DNA of 64,000 bases from positions 7,402,493 through 7,466,492 of the forward strand of contig NC_049992.1 in the NCBI RefSeq assembly GCF_000003815.2, read 5' to 3'. This document shows, piece after piece, positions 35,828 through 48,700 of this stretch; within the stretch, counting starts at the first letter, position 1, and every line of letters begins with the position of its first letter. The notes under the pieces are model-generated. The model did not search any database, had not been told where the DNA came from, and worked only from the letters and a program-made list of their open reading frames with translations. Position numbers and translations under genes: made by a program. Source of the DNA: Branchiostoma floridae (taxonomy: Eukaryota; Chordata; Leptocardii; Amphioxiformes; Branchiostomatidae).

Positions 35828-36034
35828 GAAAATCATACATTTTGATAGCCCTCTTGATCTCAGCCCTCTGCTTATAATTTCGGAACGGAAGTCGAAAAAT
35901 ATTTGATAACTTTTTGGGGAACAGCTGAAAAACAACACAGCAAAGCAAGCAAAAACGCCGGCTTTCTTACCTGACAAACAACGCCGACGATCGCCAACAG
36001 TTCCAACTGTCCGAAACAACCTGACTGTAGTCAT
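35828..36034 (-). other. Possible 5' untranslated exon of the SLC66A1-like gene
   Basis: Reading the minus strand, a consensus donor (CT|GTAAGTA) follows 35828 and lies upstream of the coding exon, whose start codon is at 34195 behind an AG-containing tract. This makes a non-coding first exon plausible. The upstream limit is unknown; it was set at 36034 only because the stretch looks continuous. Confidence 0.35.
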
Positions 36035-36126
36035 AAAAACATTATTGATCTACTATTTTACGATTTAAAGCATATCTTGTGACCTTTGAAGGTGTCAGTG
36101 GTGATGAACATCCGCCATTACTGATT

Positions 36127-36136
36127 GTCACATGAC
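36127..36136. promoter_or_regulatory. E-box palindrome resembling a CLEAR element
   Basis: The palindrome GTCACATGAC differs at one central base from the CLEAR consensus GTCACGTGAC, which TFEB/TFE3 bind at lysosomal gene promoters. It lies between the putative leader exon of the SLC66A1-like gene and the EIF4G first-exon region. Function is inferred from position only. Confidence 0.3.
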
Positions 36137-36309
36137 TGTGTGTGCAACGTGCCGGTCAGAGGTCACAACTTTTGCTTGACAACCATAGAATTATTTCCAA
36201 TTCACGATTCTTCCGATATTTTGTATGAATCTTGATATAATATTTTGAAATAATACTCGAGATTATATTTTTGAATAGAATTAGACGACAGCGACCTCAT
36301 TATGTATCC

Positions 36310-36471
36310 ATGACATCATCCGATTCGACCCGAAACTTTCCGGAAATTGCCGATTGTCTCCTTGCGGGCTATCGCAAGAAGGTACGCCATATTGATAAGT
36401 TGCTCTCGAGATCGTTGCCATCTAGCCTAAAATACATCATCTATTCCAAATGTGAGTACATATTTATGTAG
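36310..36471 (+). CDS. Short reading frame at the EIF4G 5' end (uORF or alternative first exon)
   Basis: An ATG at 36310 opens a 53-codon frame (MTSSDSTRNFPEIADCLLAG...) that is protein-like in composition and contains a good internal donor (T|GTGAGT, about 36450, phase 1). That donor could splice in frame to the 33-nt exon at 50465. Otherwise it is an upstream frame in the EIF4G leader. I do not recognise the peptide. Confidence 0.3.
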   Translation: MTSSDSTRNFPEIADCLLAGYRKKVRHIDKLLSRSLPSSLKYIIYSKCEYIFM

Positions 36472-36617
36472 AAGAAGAATCGATCTTTCTAAATGTGTGG
36501 ATATTTTTGTGTTCCACAGGAGATTCCCCTCATAGGAGACAAGCCTATAGGGGTCCTTCGTGGAAGGACTTCCATGCGATCTTGGTCAACCATTCATCGT
36601 GATCTGGACGTTTTGCA

Positions 36618-36730
36618 ATGAGTTTAAAGCAAGGGAAGAACTCAACTGTCTCTCCAGGCCCTCAACAGATACAAGTACAAGCACAGAGTGGAGGACCTAA
36701 TTCCAGAACGTATCCTTGTCGTACAAAAGT
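36618..36730 (+). CDS. EIF4G3: Candidate first coding exon of EIF4G (distal promoter form)
   Basis: An ATG opens MSLKQGKNSTVSPGPQQIQV..., a Gln/Pro/Ser-rich peptide compatible with an eIF4G N-terminus. Several donors lie at its end; only GTGA|GTAAAC (phase 1) fits the acceptor at 50465. The sequence is AT-poor relative to its surroundings. The exact 3' boundary is uncertain. Confidence 0.45.
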
Positions 36731-39700
36731 CGTGAGTAAACGGGGGAAGGGGGAGGTGGGGTTACAGTTTCAGCCATACCGGCCTGTGTGTGAGAGAGAG
36801 GCCCGGAAAATATGGGTTGGGTCTTTCGTGACTTCTCGTCTGTTTTTTGCCTACGTAGCGGAATGTGTGAGATGCTAGCTTAACAGTTGTCATGTGTCGC
36901 CTGTAAAAACTTGTGAAGTTAAGTGTGTAAGAGTAAAGCAGAAGTTTTGTTGTGTGAGTTCGTGTTGCGTCACGTTTAAGTGACACGTTTCCTTTACCAC
37001 ACCGGCAAGCCGGCCATGTGACAAGATGGCCGCTCACGTTTGTAGCTTGCTCCACCCAGTAGGATAAAGAATATACCCCGAAATTGTCACGTCTTTCTCA
37101 AAATTCTCACTTAAACTAACCTCAGAAGGCGTGTTTGAGTCAGGGGTTTGTTGTCGGTCACCTGAAGAGCGGGTCACCAGACGACCCTTTTCTCCATATT
37201 GTTAGGCAAATTTTGCCACTGTTGAAAGGAACTACGACCTTGCCATTTTTACACAAAATGTGCCAGAACGTCACTCAAATTTTTTGTCAAATCCCTACAT
37301 TTTCCTTGAGACGATTTCTGTGGGAATGCAGCCATTGTACTGCCAGGAATGTTGTATAATGATATTAGCCAAGTGTTGATTTAAATCAAGCAGGTATACT
37401 CCACAGTAATTTCTGTCATAATTTGTTACTTCTGCTTATATTTTCATACACAATTGGCTACAGGTAAAAGTGTTATGTTCTATGAGATAGAAATTTCAGA
37501 CTTATGCGCATCTATATCTTAAGATACACTAGTATTCAGGATGGAGAAATGTACTGCGAGTAAAAAAATTGTGCTCCGTACCTTAGTTGAATATTGTTTG
37601 AAACAATGACTACAATAGATGTGTAGCACACATAGAAATTTACCTTATGTTTTAGAAACACAGGTTTCATTACTCTAATTACTGTAGATCATTGTGAGAT
37701 AACATATTTGAATTTTAGTTTACCCTGTTAAACAATCTGTACACGATGAAGAACTACTGGTTTTTCAGCAGCTAAGACTACTAGCAAATTTGCATTTTTT
37801 TCAGAGCTACAGGATATTCCTTTGTTTTTGCGTATGCATGGTTTGGTTCGGTTTACCTTGGAACCAGGAAACAACAATAAACAGATCCGTTATTATCTTG
37901 CCCACCCCTTTTCCTATGGGAAAGTCACATGTGTTCGATATCTAATGATATTCAGATTAGAATTCATTGAAGAAAAATGCATCAATAATTATAATACCTC
38001 AACATGGCTCTGTGTGATCATACATAACTGAACATTGAGTCATAACTGATATAAGAGGGTTTTTATGTGTATTTAGTTGTTATCATTCTAGGCCAGGCAT
38101 GAAAGCGTAGGCGGCTCCTCCTTTGCTCTTTTTTATTTCATTTGTCAGGAAGTCGAGTGAAGAGGTGACCTTGTTTGGGCCAGGGTGCGATAATCTGTTT
38201 TGCTGGAGAGACCTTTGCATTAACGTGAGTTATTACCTGTGACAGATGTGTTGCCCTTTCGGCCAGACAGTCTATATTTGGACTCTAAATCCTAAACAAC
38301 AAGAATTCTCTTACAATGATGCAGAAAGCAGAAGTGAAACCAGTCCTTTTTTTTTCCCAAGCTTTAAGTGATAATGTTAAAGAAAAGAGGGAACAGATTA
38401 GTGAATAACTCTACTTTGATTTTGCCTAAATTGTTTCTTTATAGTTGGATGTCTTTGTGTATTATCTGTGATCAGACAGGTTGACCTCTGACCTTTAGGC
38501 GGGCACAGGTGTGTGAGGATACCGCTCTTCTTTGTTGAACTGTCTCGCAGCCATTCGCTGATGATAAACGCTTTCTCTCGGGAACGACGGTAAATACAAA
38601 CAAAGGGTTGGTCGTGTGGCAGCTGGCTTGGAATGAAAGGAAGGTGAATCCTTATGTCTCTGGGGGTATGATTGTTTTAAAGCTTGGATGATTTTGTTAT
38701 CCAGGTCCTCAAAGAGATATCCCCTCTATCCCATTTCATTCACACACTTAGCCTATATCAATAACAAAATGAACCTGGTTTATAGAGAGAGTTATACATA
38801 GTCCTTTGTGATGAGTTGAAGGATCAACAGTAAAAAAATCCCTGTATAAAACAGCACCTTTTTGTAGTGGTCTTTCATGTTTTTCTTTGTTTAGTGAGGG
38901 AAATAGAATATTGTCAGCATATTTCCTATTTGTGGCCCAGGTCGGAAATATGGGGTGTTTCATGGTTTCCATCTTTTTTTTTTTTGTGAGCCAAGTTACA
39001 GACGTGCAAGAGTGCATGTGTCTGGTACAGTGTGGTATGTTGGCCATGTTTAATTTAGCTGCATGCGGTGCACCAGTGACTCATGGACCTTAGGTGGGGT
39101 CAGAGACAACAAGTGCACATACAGCTGCTCATTTGCATAAAGGTTAGGTCTCAGTGTTGTGTATTTCACAACTGAGAAAAATGAAGTATGAAAGATACAT
39201 TGTACTTGTTCAGTTGTTAGGAGTTTTCTGTCACATTGTTTACTTAAAAAGCATATGTAGCCAAAGGTGTTGTACACTTATTTCTATAGCATCTCTTTGT
39301 GTATTGTTTGGTTTGTAGATTTTTGTGGGTCAGAAAATTGTCAAAGTACAGCAAATTCTACAATTCAAGTTGTTACCATTGTTAGATATGTAGGCTGCAG
39401 AGGTATGGGGATATCCCTGTGAAGAAATAGCTTTCTATTTTTGGTGCTACATGGCTGTATTTGGACCAGGGGCATTTACAATGGACTCTAGCAGTTAATG
39501 TGCACATTGAATAGACAAAGGTGGGCCATTGGCATGGTTTTTGAGGGCAGTTAGGGAAGTGAAATTGGAAAAAAGTAAGTGAAAACATCTTACCCAATAG
39601 AAAATAGTTCCAACAATGTGAACACAAGAACAGTTCTTTTTAGCTCTTTTCCAATTTTCTTCCTTACTTTGTACTATTTGCTTAGTATGTGTGGTAAATA

Positions 39701-42700
39701 AACCTCAAGATTTTTATTACTGAAGGCTTTGTAGTATTTAGGTAGATACAAATGTCACGGATGTATTTATTACAACAAATGTTGCTTTGTGCGTGTATGC
39801 CCCAGCCCAAATGTGGATGGCATGTTGTGGGATCTCACCAGTTGGTACAACAGTGTCTTACCTGTTTACACGTTGAAATACCAAACCTTTGTGTCGCTCC
39901 CAAAATAGTAACTGACTGCTGTAACATGCTTACAAGGCCGATGACTCGGCAGTTTGCGGACAGTGCCCTCGACTGTGCCACAAAGGGTTCAGGTGTTAGA
40001 GACTAGGATAGGTGAAGGGCCTGTGGTTAAGTACGATAAATCGTGAAATTTTCACCTTGGTGTTATGACTGTGTTGTTCGCTCTGCGAAGCTACTTTCTG
40101 TCTTGAAATGTTATTATAGATGCTTTGACTGTGGACCTAGAATACTGAATACCTTTTTTTTCATTCTGCAAATTAAGTCCCCACAAATATGAGTTTTACA
40201 GTATACTTACGTTTTTTTTTTTTGCAGTAGGGGGATGGAGATAGGAAAAAATCTGTGCATTTTTGTTGTATTTTTTGTAAGTTTTTGTCTTCTCATTGTG
40301 TATTCTTTCATGACGTTTTTTTCTCTAAACCTGTTATGCAAACTTTTTTGTTCCTTCAGACATTTTTTCCCCTCAAACGTTTCTTAATACCCACCTTGTG
40401 TAAATACCTATGCAGGAGACTTGACCACCTTTTGTAAACAACCACACATACCTTACAGACAACCCCTTCTTCATGGTTGGGGGGAAATGTATGGGTGAAA
40501 AGGATCATGGGACGGCAGTGATGCAATCAAAACAAAGGCCATGTTTTTGTCTGGGTCTGGCAACAGGAGAAGGTCTAACTAAAGGTTAAAAGTCAAGGTC
40601 CGCAAGTCACTTTCTCCCACGATGTCTTTGTGGTGAAAATCGCTGTGAATATTGGTAAATTCTTCTTGTTTATTTGTGATATATCTTTTTGTTTTGCTAG
40701 ATGCAAGGTCAGTTCATTAACCATTTAACATATGGAAGCATATTTGACTGAAGTAGTTTCTGTAATTAATTCTAAGCCAGGTGTGCAAATCATTATCTTT
40801 GCTGGTTTCTTTGTGGTGAAAAAACTGTTAAGATGAAGAAAAACTACCGTCAATATGAAATTATCATTGTGATATTTGTAGTCCATGTTATGTTTTTATT
40901 GTGTGTGATATTTCTGGGTAGATTATTATGATAGCCAGAAGAAAATCTGTCAGATTGATATTGATTGCAAAATAATATTTGACTTGGTACATGTAAGCTT
41001 TGGATTGCCGTCCATTGTATGATGTATAGCAGTGGAATTTCCCTTGCACAACGGACCAAGATATTCGTTGATATTATAGTCTTTTGCTGCAACCATTGAG
41101 AAAAGTAGATTTCTGTATAGTTAAGTCTTGATCTCGATATTCTACCATTTTTTCCCTAGAACGATGACTTCACTTTATGAAAATGCTGATGTGTGCCTGT
41201 GGGAAAGGCGACAATTGATGGGTGGCGGGGGCAGTGAGTTCAAGGTTTTCCCTGTAATGTGTATTTGTGTTTGCTTTAACAGATGTTGCACACAGGAAAA
41301 GAACCCATAGTAGGAAATATTACCCTTCTTTACTTGTTAACTTAACTGTCCCAAAGGGTTCCAGTTTAGATGACGATAATTGCAATGATAGGGGACTAAA
41401 TACGAGAAGATTTGGTGATGATTTTATTTGTTAAGTCAACACTGAATCCCTTGTCCCAGAATTAGGTTAATGTATGGAGTTTAAACACCCTCTGCGCTTG
41501 CCTACTGGCTTTACTTCACAGCATTTCCCATAGCAGTAAAGTCCTAAAGATGCTTAGGGTATAGATAGGAGCTGATATCAAAAGCAAGGCAGGTCTTGCT
41601 TTGATAGATCTGTTGTAGCTTCTAGATTGTGTGTCTACCTGTGAACACTTGGCTGCATAATGTTTTAAAAAGCGGCAAAATATGATAGGATCAAATAGAA
41701 AACCCGATCTTTTTTTATCTATATGTTGTTGCCTCTTGTCAAAAGAAGGAGGCTAGCTGTTTGTATAGTTTCAAGAAAAGAAAAGTCTGTTAGTATCATT
41801 TTCCTTCTTGATAAATGCCCGACTTGACCATGCTTACTTTTGCATATGCTGTTTTTGGGAATGTCTGATTTCAGTTTGTGCCTTGCATTATGAGACAAAT
41901 TTAGCAGCAAAGCATTATTAGTCTTGCAATTTTCAAGATTGGTTTATTTTTGCAGTAACCAATCATTTTACCAGGAATCCGTGGCATAGCGTATATGCTT
42001 TTCCTATGTATTACTACTGCACAACAGGGTTGTTACAACGCCCCTACTAAAAATTTAAAACCACTGAAAGCTATCACTGAAAGTCTTTACTTGGCATGTA
42101 CTTGCTCGTGTTGTTGGTTACCTCATTTTGTTGTTGGTTACTTCAAGGTTTCGTATTTATAAAAAAATGTCATCCCCAACATTTTTTGTTGCCGTCACTG
42201 AGCATTTCCTGGTCACCCAAAACTGCTACCCTTTCTACCTTCCTTGGATTGTGAATTATGTGTAATCATGTTGAGTAAGTCTTTTTTTCCTGGTATTGTG
42301 GTGCTGGTACCACCATCCGGAAGTAATGACAGGGCAAATGCTGTGTGTGATTATACTTAATTGTCACTTGTCATAATGACAAGGCAGAAGTAAAAGGCCA
42401 TACTTACTGACTGAATTGACAAAATCCAGGAAGGGAAGTTGTTAGATTTAAAAAAAAACCTGCAATCTGTAGCTAAGGTTTCAAAAAACATTGTTATTAA
42501 TTTCTAAAACTTACACCGTATGTCCTTTTCCTTACTGATAAGTTGAGTGTTTGAAAAGCTGTTGATACTATAAAAACCTATGACCATGACCCGAGAACTA
42601 GAATACAGAATAGCGATGTTTCACTCTCAGCTCTTGTTGTACCAAGGTCAACCAGCAATAACCTGTACCTCAGTCAAGGTTGGCATGTTGATTTCGAGTA

Positions 42701-45700
42701 TCTCTTATCTCTGACTCTGACATCTTCTAGTGCTAGAAACGTATCGTAAAATGTTTAAAAAGTTAACGTCAACTAACACCATAAACCTAGATTAGAAATT
42801 GCTTTTATAAAGTAATTCCACATCTAAAAATATGGTACACTTGCAAGAGGTTGAATTTAGTCATTATGCTGAGGAATTCAATATATATTTTTACCATAAC
42901 GTAAGCAGGTATGATTCTTGTTAGCTGAAGGAATGGTACTTCTTTCTGGATGGCTTCAACAAAATAGCATCACTATAGCACAAACTTACAAAACTACAGC
43001 ATCAAATACTTTTATAATCGAGATAATCTTGACACGTAGCATATAAAAGAAATTTGTAAGAATATTAAGTTATTACAGAAATAATGTGATTTGTATCAGA
43101 GACAAGAAACCTCAAGGATATCACTAGGGAGGGCTGTACTGATATGAAAAATTATGATATTTAAAAAGGAAGAAAGAAAAATGCTACATGTTGTGGTGTA
43201 ATGCATTCGGGACTATGTCGGTATGAAAACGAGTGGTTTAATGTGCCCCGTGCGGCGAGTCCTCGCCCCGTGGGATCCACTCCGATGCGCCACTATCTGC
43301 ACCATTTCGGATGCAGGATGGAGGTTTGGAAAATTAGAAGATCCATCAAAGTACGCCGACATCTAAACGCTACGTCCGCAGAATGCCAAACGGCCCCTTC
43401 GGACCCTGCTTACATTCCAGCAATGCGCGGTAAACTGATTTTCTGTCCTTGCTTTTTTATTTGGTGAAAAATTACTGATTCTGATCGTGATGTAGTTTTC
43501 ATGTGGTGAGTGACATGCGCTGAGATGTCGACTGAATATCAAATAGGTTTTTCTACCCTTTCGTCGCAGCATGTGGTAAAAGCATGCATTATGCATTTTC
43601 TTCCAGATTTCCTATACGGTGATATTTGGTGATATATGTAGTAGGAACGGTGCTGTCGCTTGTTTTTGATGATGGTTGTCCTAAATGTGTTATTTTGCAA
43701 GTAGAGGGCTGTGCGTTTGTTATACATGTAGTGTCAATATTTGCCAGTGATAATATCTGATAGTGTAGAAACTGACGCAGTGTGTGTGTTGCGTGGAAGA
43801 AGGTCAGGTGTAATTGTCCGGAGACGGTTCACGACATTGAGGTTTTGTCGGAACGTGGGGTTCGTTACACCGTTTTAGCATTTGTGGCACGCCATACACC
43901 CTCGGATAACCCTTGCTTTGCGGCCTAACCTGTAACCAATGCAGATTTGAGCCAGAAGGTTTTTGTCAATGCTATTGGTGTTCCCATCTTCGTAGTTATA
44001 CATGGATATCCTAGAGAGATTACTGCTTTAAAGGCCATTTCAAATAATGATTTTGTTCATACAAATTTCTCTAGCTCACAGATGTTCTCTCTCCTTTTGA
44101 CTACATGGGTTATTCTGTTTCAGACAATATTTGGTCGCTTTTCAAATACGGTTTCAGCAACACAGTTAAGGTAGTTTGGAAATACTGCTTGATTGATCCT
44201 CCTCCCTGCTACATAAACTCCCCAACAAATACATATTTGGTGCCAGAACGTTTTCCTTTGTAGGTTAGGGAAAAGTTAGGGAAAGGTTAGGTTGGCAAGT
44301 GGTGTAGGTTTTCAGTTAGCTTTCTGGATGGCCCCTACCTTAAACTTGTAAAGTGAAACCCATCCATGACCGAAAAGTCCAGACCTTGTACCTAGCTGTG
44401 GGTAGTATTACCCTGCATAAACAAAGACTGTCTCAACTGGCGAATTCATCGTGAAACTGTTGAGTTACGAAAATCTCCAGCAGTTAAAATTGGTATCATT
44501 TATTTTCAAATACCAGACCTGTTAGAATTAGTATAGCCTGTAATATTTCTCGTATGTTCCTTTCCACATTCATTACACGATAGATTTATGACGGTGCAAA
44601 TGGAAAGCATTTTGGGACATTAATGGATATGTCATGCAAAATTTGGCTGTCTTTTTACAGGAATTGTGGTCCTAAATCCTTGGTACCAGGAAAAAAATTA
44701 TAGGAGGTATGCAGCTGCCGTGTCAGTAAAAGAAAAATGCTCTGCCCCAGAACGAGTTTGTACGCAGCTGTTGAGGTCTAACACACACCTGCACACGGCT
44801 GATATGTCCGTAATAATGCCGCGAATTATTCATGTAATCTGGGCCCTCTGAACCCAGACTGATGAATCGATCGGCGGCGCTGTTTGACTGATGCTCCCGC
44901 CAAATTAGTGTCACTAGAATGGCACATGCACGCCTGTCTTCAGCTTGCTTAACCCGTGCTCTAACTTCGTTATGCAGATCCAATCAAATCTGCTTAGGTT
45001 TAATTTTTGTAACGTATTGCAGAGATGAACATATCATAAAGTAAGGAACTCGAGGAAGTCAGTGAGTTTTCAGAAGCATTGAAATTTAACACGGTTGATT
45101 TAAATATTCAAACACATTAGCAGCCAATGACCCAAGAGAGGATAGCTCATCACAGCTGTCAGAATGGATAAGATATCTTTTGCGGGGAAGTGTAGTATGA
45201 AAGGTCATGTATTATTTTTCTCCTAAGAAAAATTATTTTGAGAAGGAATCAAAGGTGTTTCACTTTATTTGATTTTCGCTTATTCTGGCGTCTAGCCAGA
45301 ATGTCACTAATTTTCTATATCTTTATATATTTTCCTTAAAATTATTTTAGAATTCCTGCCATCTAGGTCCTTTCACATGACTAATAAAATTGATGAACAA
45401 AATGGTATCGACATCAAAGGTTTGTACATCATAGTAATAAACGTTTTTTTCAACCGTACTTAAGAGAGCCTTTTATCGATGCATGTACTCAATCTTCCTT
45501 TTGAAGTAAGACTTTGAAGTTGAGAAGTTGCTCTCATACAAAGCTATCAACTGTTTTTACAGGGTAGCTCCTAGTTACACAGCATCCAAGGTCAAATACA
45601 TCTGCTTCCTGAAGGTCAAATGTTATTACACTAAGCTGAGCGGAGCATAAAGCAGTGACCACTACCATTCATTTTGCTTCAAAACCAGGTGCTAGAAATA

Positions 45701-48700
45701 AAGGATGTTAGAAATGACTTGCTGTATTGTTACAGTAATAGTGCATAATGTTGTGGAATACGTAGCATACTTTTGCTTCAAAAGAGCGCTAGAAATAAAG
45801 GATTTGCTAGAAATGACTTGAGCTGTTTTGTTACAGTAATAGTACATAATCTTGTACAATATGTAGTATATGTTTGCTTCAAAACTGGGTGCTAGAAATA
45901 AAGAATTTGTTAGAAATAACTCGCTTTATCATTACAGTAATAGTATATTCTTGTGCAGCATCGTTTGGTTTTTAATAAATGCACAGGAGAGGTAAGAATC
46001 ATGAAAATTTTGCCATCAGGAATAGAAAAGGGATAACTGAGATTGGAACATCTGTGCTGGTGCCAAGAGACAATGGTCCAAGTCCGCAATGCTCCATTGA
46101 CCAAACTTCCTCTCCTCAAAGCTTTCTTGAATGATTAATGAAGTTGTGGCAGGCAGCTGCTGCTGTCCTACTGTCTGGGCCTGGTGACTGATGACCTCTC
46201 AACTTTGACCTATAATCAATCTTCCTGATTATTCAGTCCCCTGCAGTGTTGAAAGTCATTAGTGTTTTTTTTTTCATATGACAATTGTTACAAAAAATTA
46301 ACAGATGGTAATATTTGTAGGCTTGAAAATCAAAAGGGACTCGCAAGTTTCAAACATGAACTGAACGTATGTAATGTCTGAGGAATTCCTTTGGGGTGAC
46401 CCAGTGTGCTTTGTCAAATTCTTGGGCACAATATTGTAAATGTTGGCATTTTTCCTGTGGTTAAATGCAAGTTTTTTCAGTAACCTCTTCACGTACCTTC
46501 TGTTCGCTTACCTCCTTGTTTCAGCCGCGATCTAAAAATCACCAAGAACACTTCGTTTTCTCCCTGGCCTTTACAGTTCAGGCTCCTGCTTTCTGTTATT
46601 GAGTGACCAAAATAAGGAATGACTCAGTAAAATATGTAGACGTTTCTATTGATGTTTTCCAGTATGCAGTCCTAGCTAAGGCCAGAAGAGTGTTTCACAT
46701 TTCATTTTTTATTGAAACAAAAATCGACGTAAAAGTGTGATATTTTGCCGCAACGATTTTGATATGGTCATTTGTATTCATTGGTAGGCGAGGCTACGTG
46801 TATCTCATCACGGGGCATCTCCAGGAGAGAGAAATGCGAAGCGATCGCAGATAATTGTTTTCCCAGCGGGGCCAAGACCGGCGTTCTATTCATCTTTACT
46901 GCTTTTGTGATACGTGTGGATTTTATATTTTGCAGTCAAACTGTTAGTCTAGTCATGCATTTTATTTGCTGGAGATGCTATGTGTTCTCTTAAAGGGTAA
47001 TGTGATGATATTTTGTGGTTTCCATTTTTCATGTCAGTGAATGAGGTTTATGACTCTTGGCGATAGGGTCATTCAAAATAATTCAAATTCGATGTCTCTT
47101 ACAGTTACAATTAACATGTGGTGTATATTTTTTAATGATAGTATTTGACATCCTTTTGTGAGCTAATTTTTTGTGGGGAAAGTTTGAGGAATTGGGATAT
47201 CGTAGAGATTTTGTTCTGTACGCTACAATGCGATGGAACGTAGATAGTGCCAGCGCCTGGCAGTGAAGGAATGACATGTGGCCTCGCTGTTTGGTGAGCC
47301 GTTGAGAGCCCGGCTCGTTATATGAAATATAATTTTCTGGTTGAATGAGCAGCGTAGGACAACTGCTAAGAGGTTTGATAGCATTGCAAATAAGGCATCA
47401 CATATGCAGGCTTGCCTGTGTCTATGCTGATTAACCTTCGCCAGAAGTTTATGTTTTGAGCATCAGGGCTCGAAATACTGGGTGCAGGTGCACCCAGGTG
47501 CACCCAAAATTGGAGCTGTGCACCCAATTTTTTTCTGTGGGTGTACAGGGTGCACCCAAATGTGCACCCAAATATTTTCTTACGTTTATGTATGTGAAGA
47601 TATCAAAGTACAGTGAAACTTGTCTAAGAAGACCACCCTGGGGACCAGTGCAAAGTGGTCGTTTTAGACACGTGGTCTTCTTGTGCAAAGAAAGAAAATG
47701 TGACAAGATAGGACAGACACAATGACTTCAAAGTTAATGGTCTTTAAAATAGTTTAATTCCACGAACCTGTACATTTGCGCATGAGAAACATTATCACTG
47801 TTGAACGGTCTTCCTGTATGATTCATATAGTATTGTTATACCAACTGATGTAAAATTGAAACGTTTCCAAAATTTAGGGCTATTCTTTCAAATTTTCGTA
47901 GCTTTTTGTTGCCGGAGCAGCGTCATTTTTCCCGCCGGCATTGTCTGTCAAAAACTTGTGAATGGGCGACACCGTCAAGACAATGGTCCATATTGCTACA
48001 AAAACATCGCTGTTTTCAGTGGAGAATACGACGCCCCACGAGCGTTTTATAATGCAATTTTCGTGTTAACAACGCTAATTCAAGTAATTGCCTATCTTTT
48101 TACTTTGTGAATCACAGCCAACGGGTCAGAAATAAGTTGGGGAGCTTACCGCCATAACAAAAAAGCACGCGCACACACGCCCGACAAGACGGGAACCTTC
48201 TTTCAAATCGGCAGCACGGCAGAAAAATAAATGGTTCATTTCAACGCTGTTACCCATGAAAATAATGTGGGTGAGTTTGTTTCTCTTCTGGCGCGGGTCT
48301 TAAAGTCTCAACGCTGCCAAGAAGACGAAAATTTGCCGAGAAAAACAAGTTTAACCCCACCGACGCTTCTAATCATGGAGATGTTGACAAATCGACGCTT
48401 CACTAGAAGCAGGGGTGAGCAGCTTCTCAAAAAGACACACATACACCTTTTATTCTCTAATGAAATGTGTTATAAAGTTATAAAGATATCTTATATCTGT
48501 TACCTTTACTTTAAACAAGTTTTATGAAAATAAATTTGCATTTTGTATGGTTTAAATGTAGAGTACAATAACAACACACGCAACATTTCTACCTACACTC
48601 CAGTGGACTTTCCCAATGACACCGTTTGACCTCTTGGGCGCCATGTTTGATTTTGGCTCGGCGTGATAACAGAACCCAAACACACAGATTTTGCCGTTAT

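Noticed and set aside
44723-44983. An 86-codon minus-strand frame in a fairly GC-rich patch
   Set aside because: No splice sites, start context or family resemblance; possibly conserved non-coding DNA but not testable here.
48231-48527. A 98-codon frame inside the nested transposon as transposase
   Set aside because: Too short, with no DDE-type pattern or helix-turn-helix that I can recognise.
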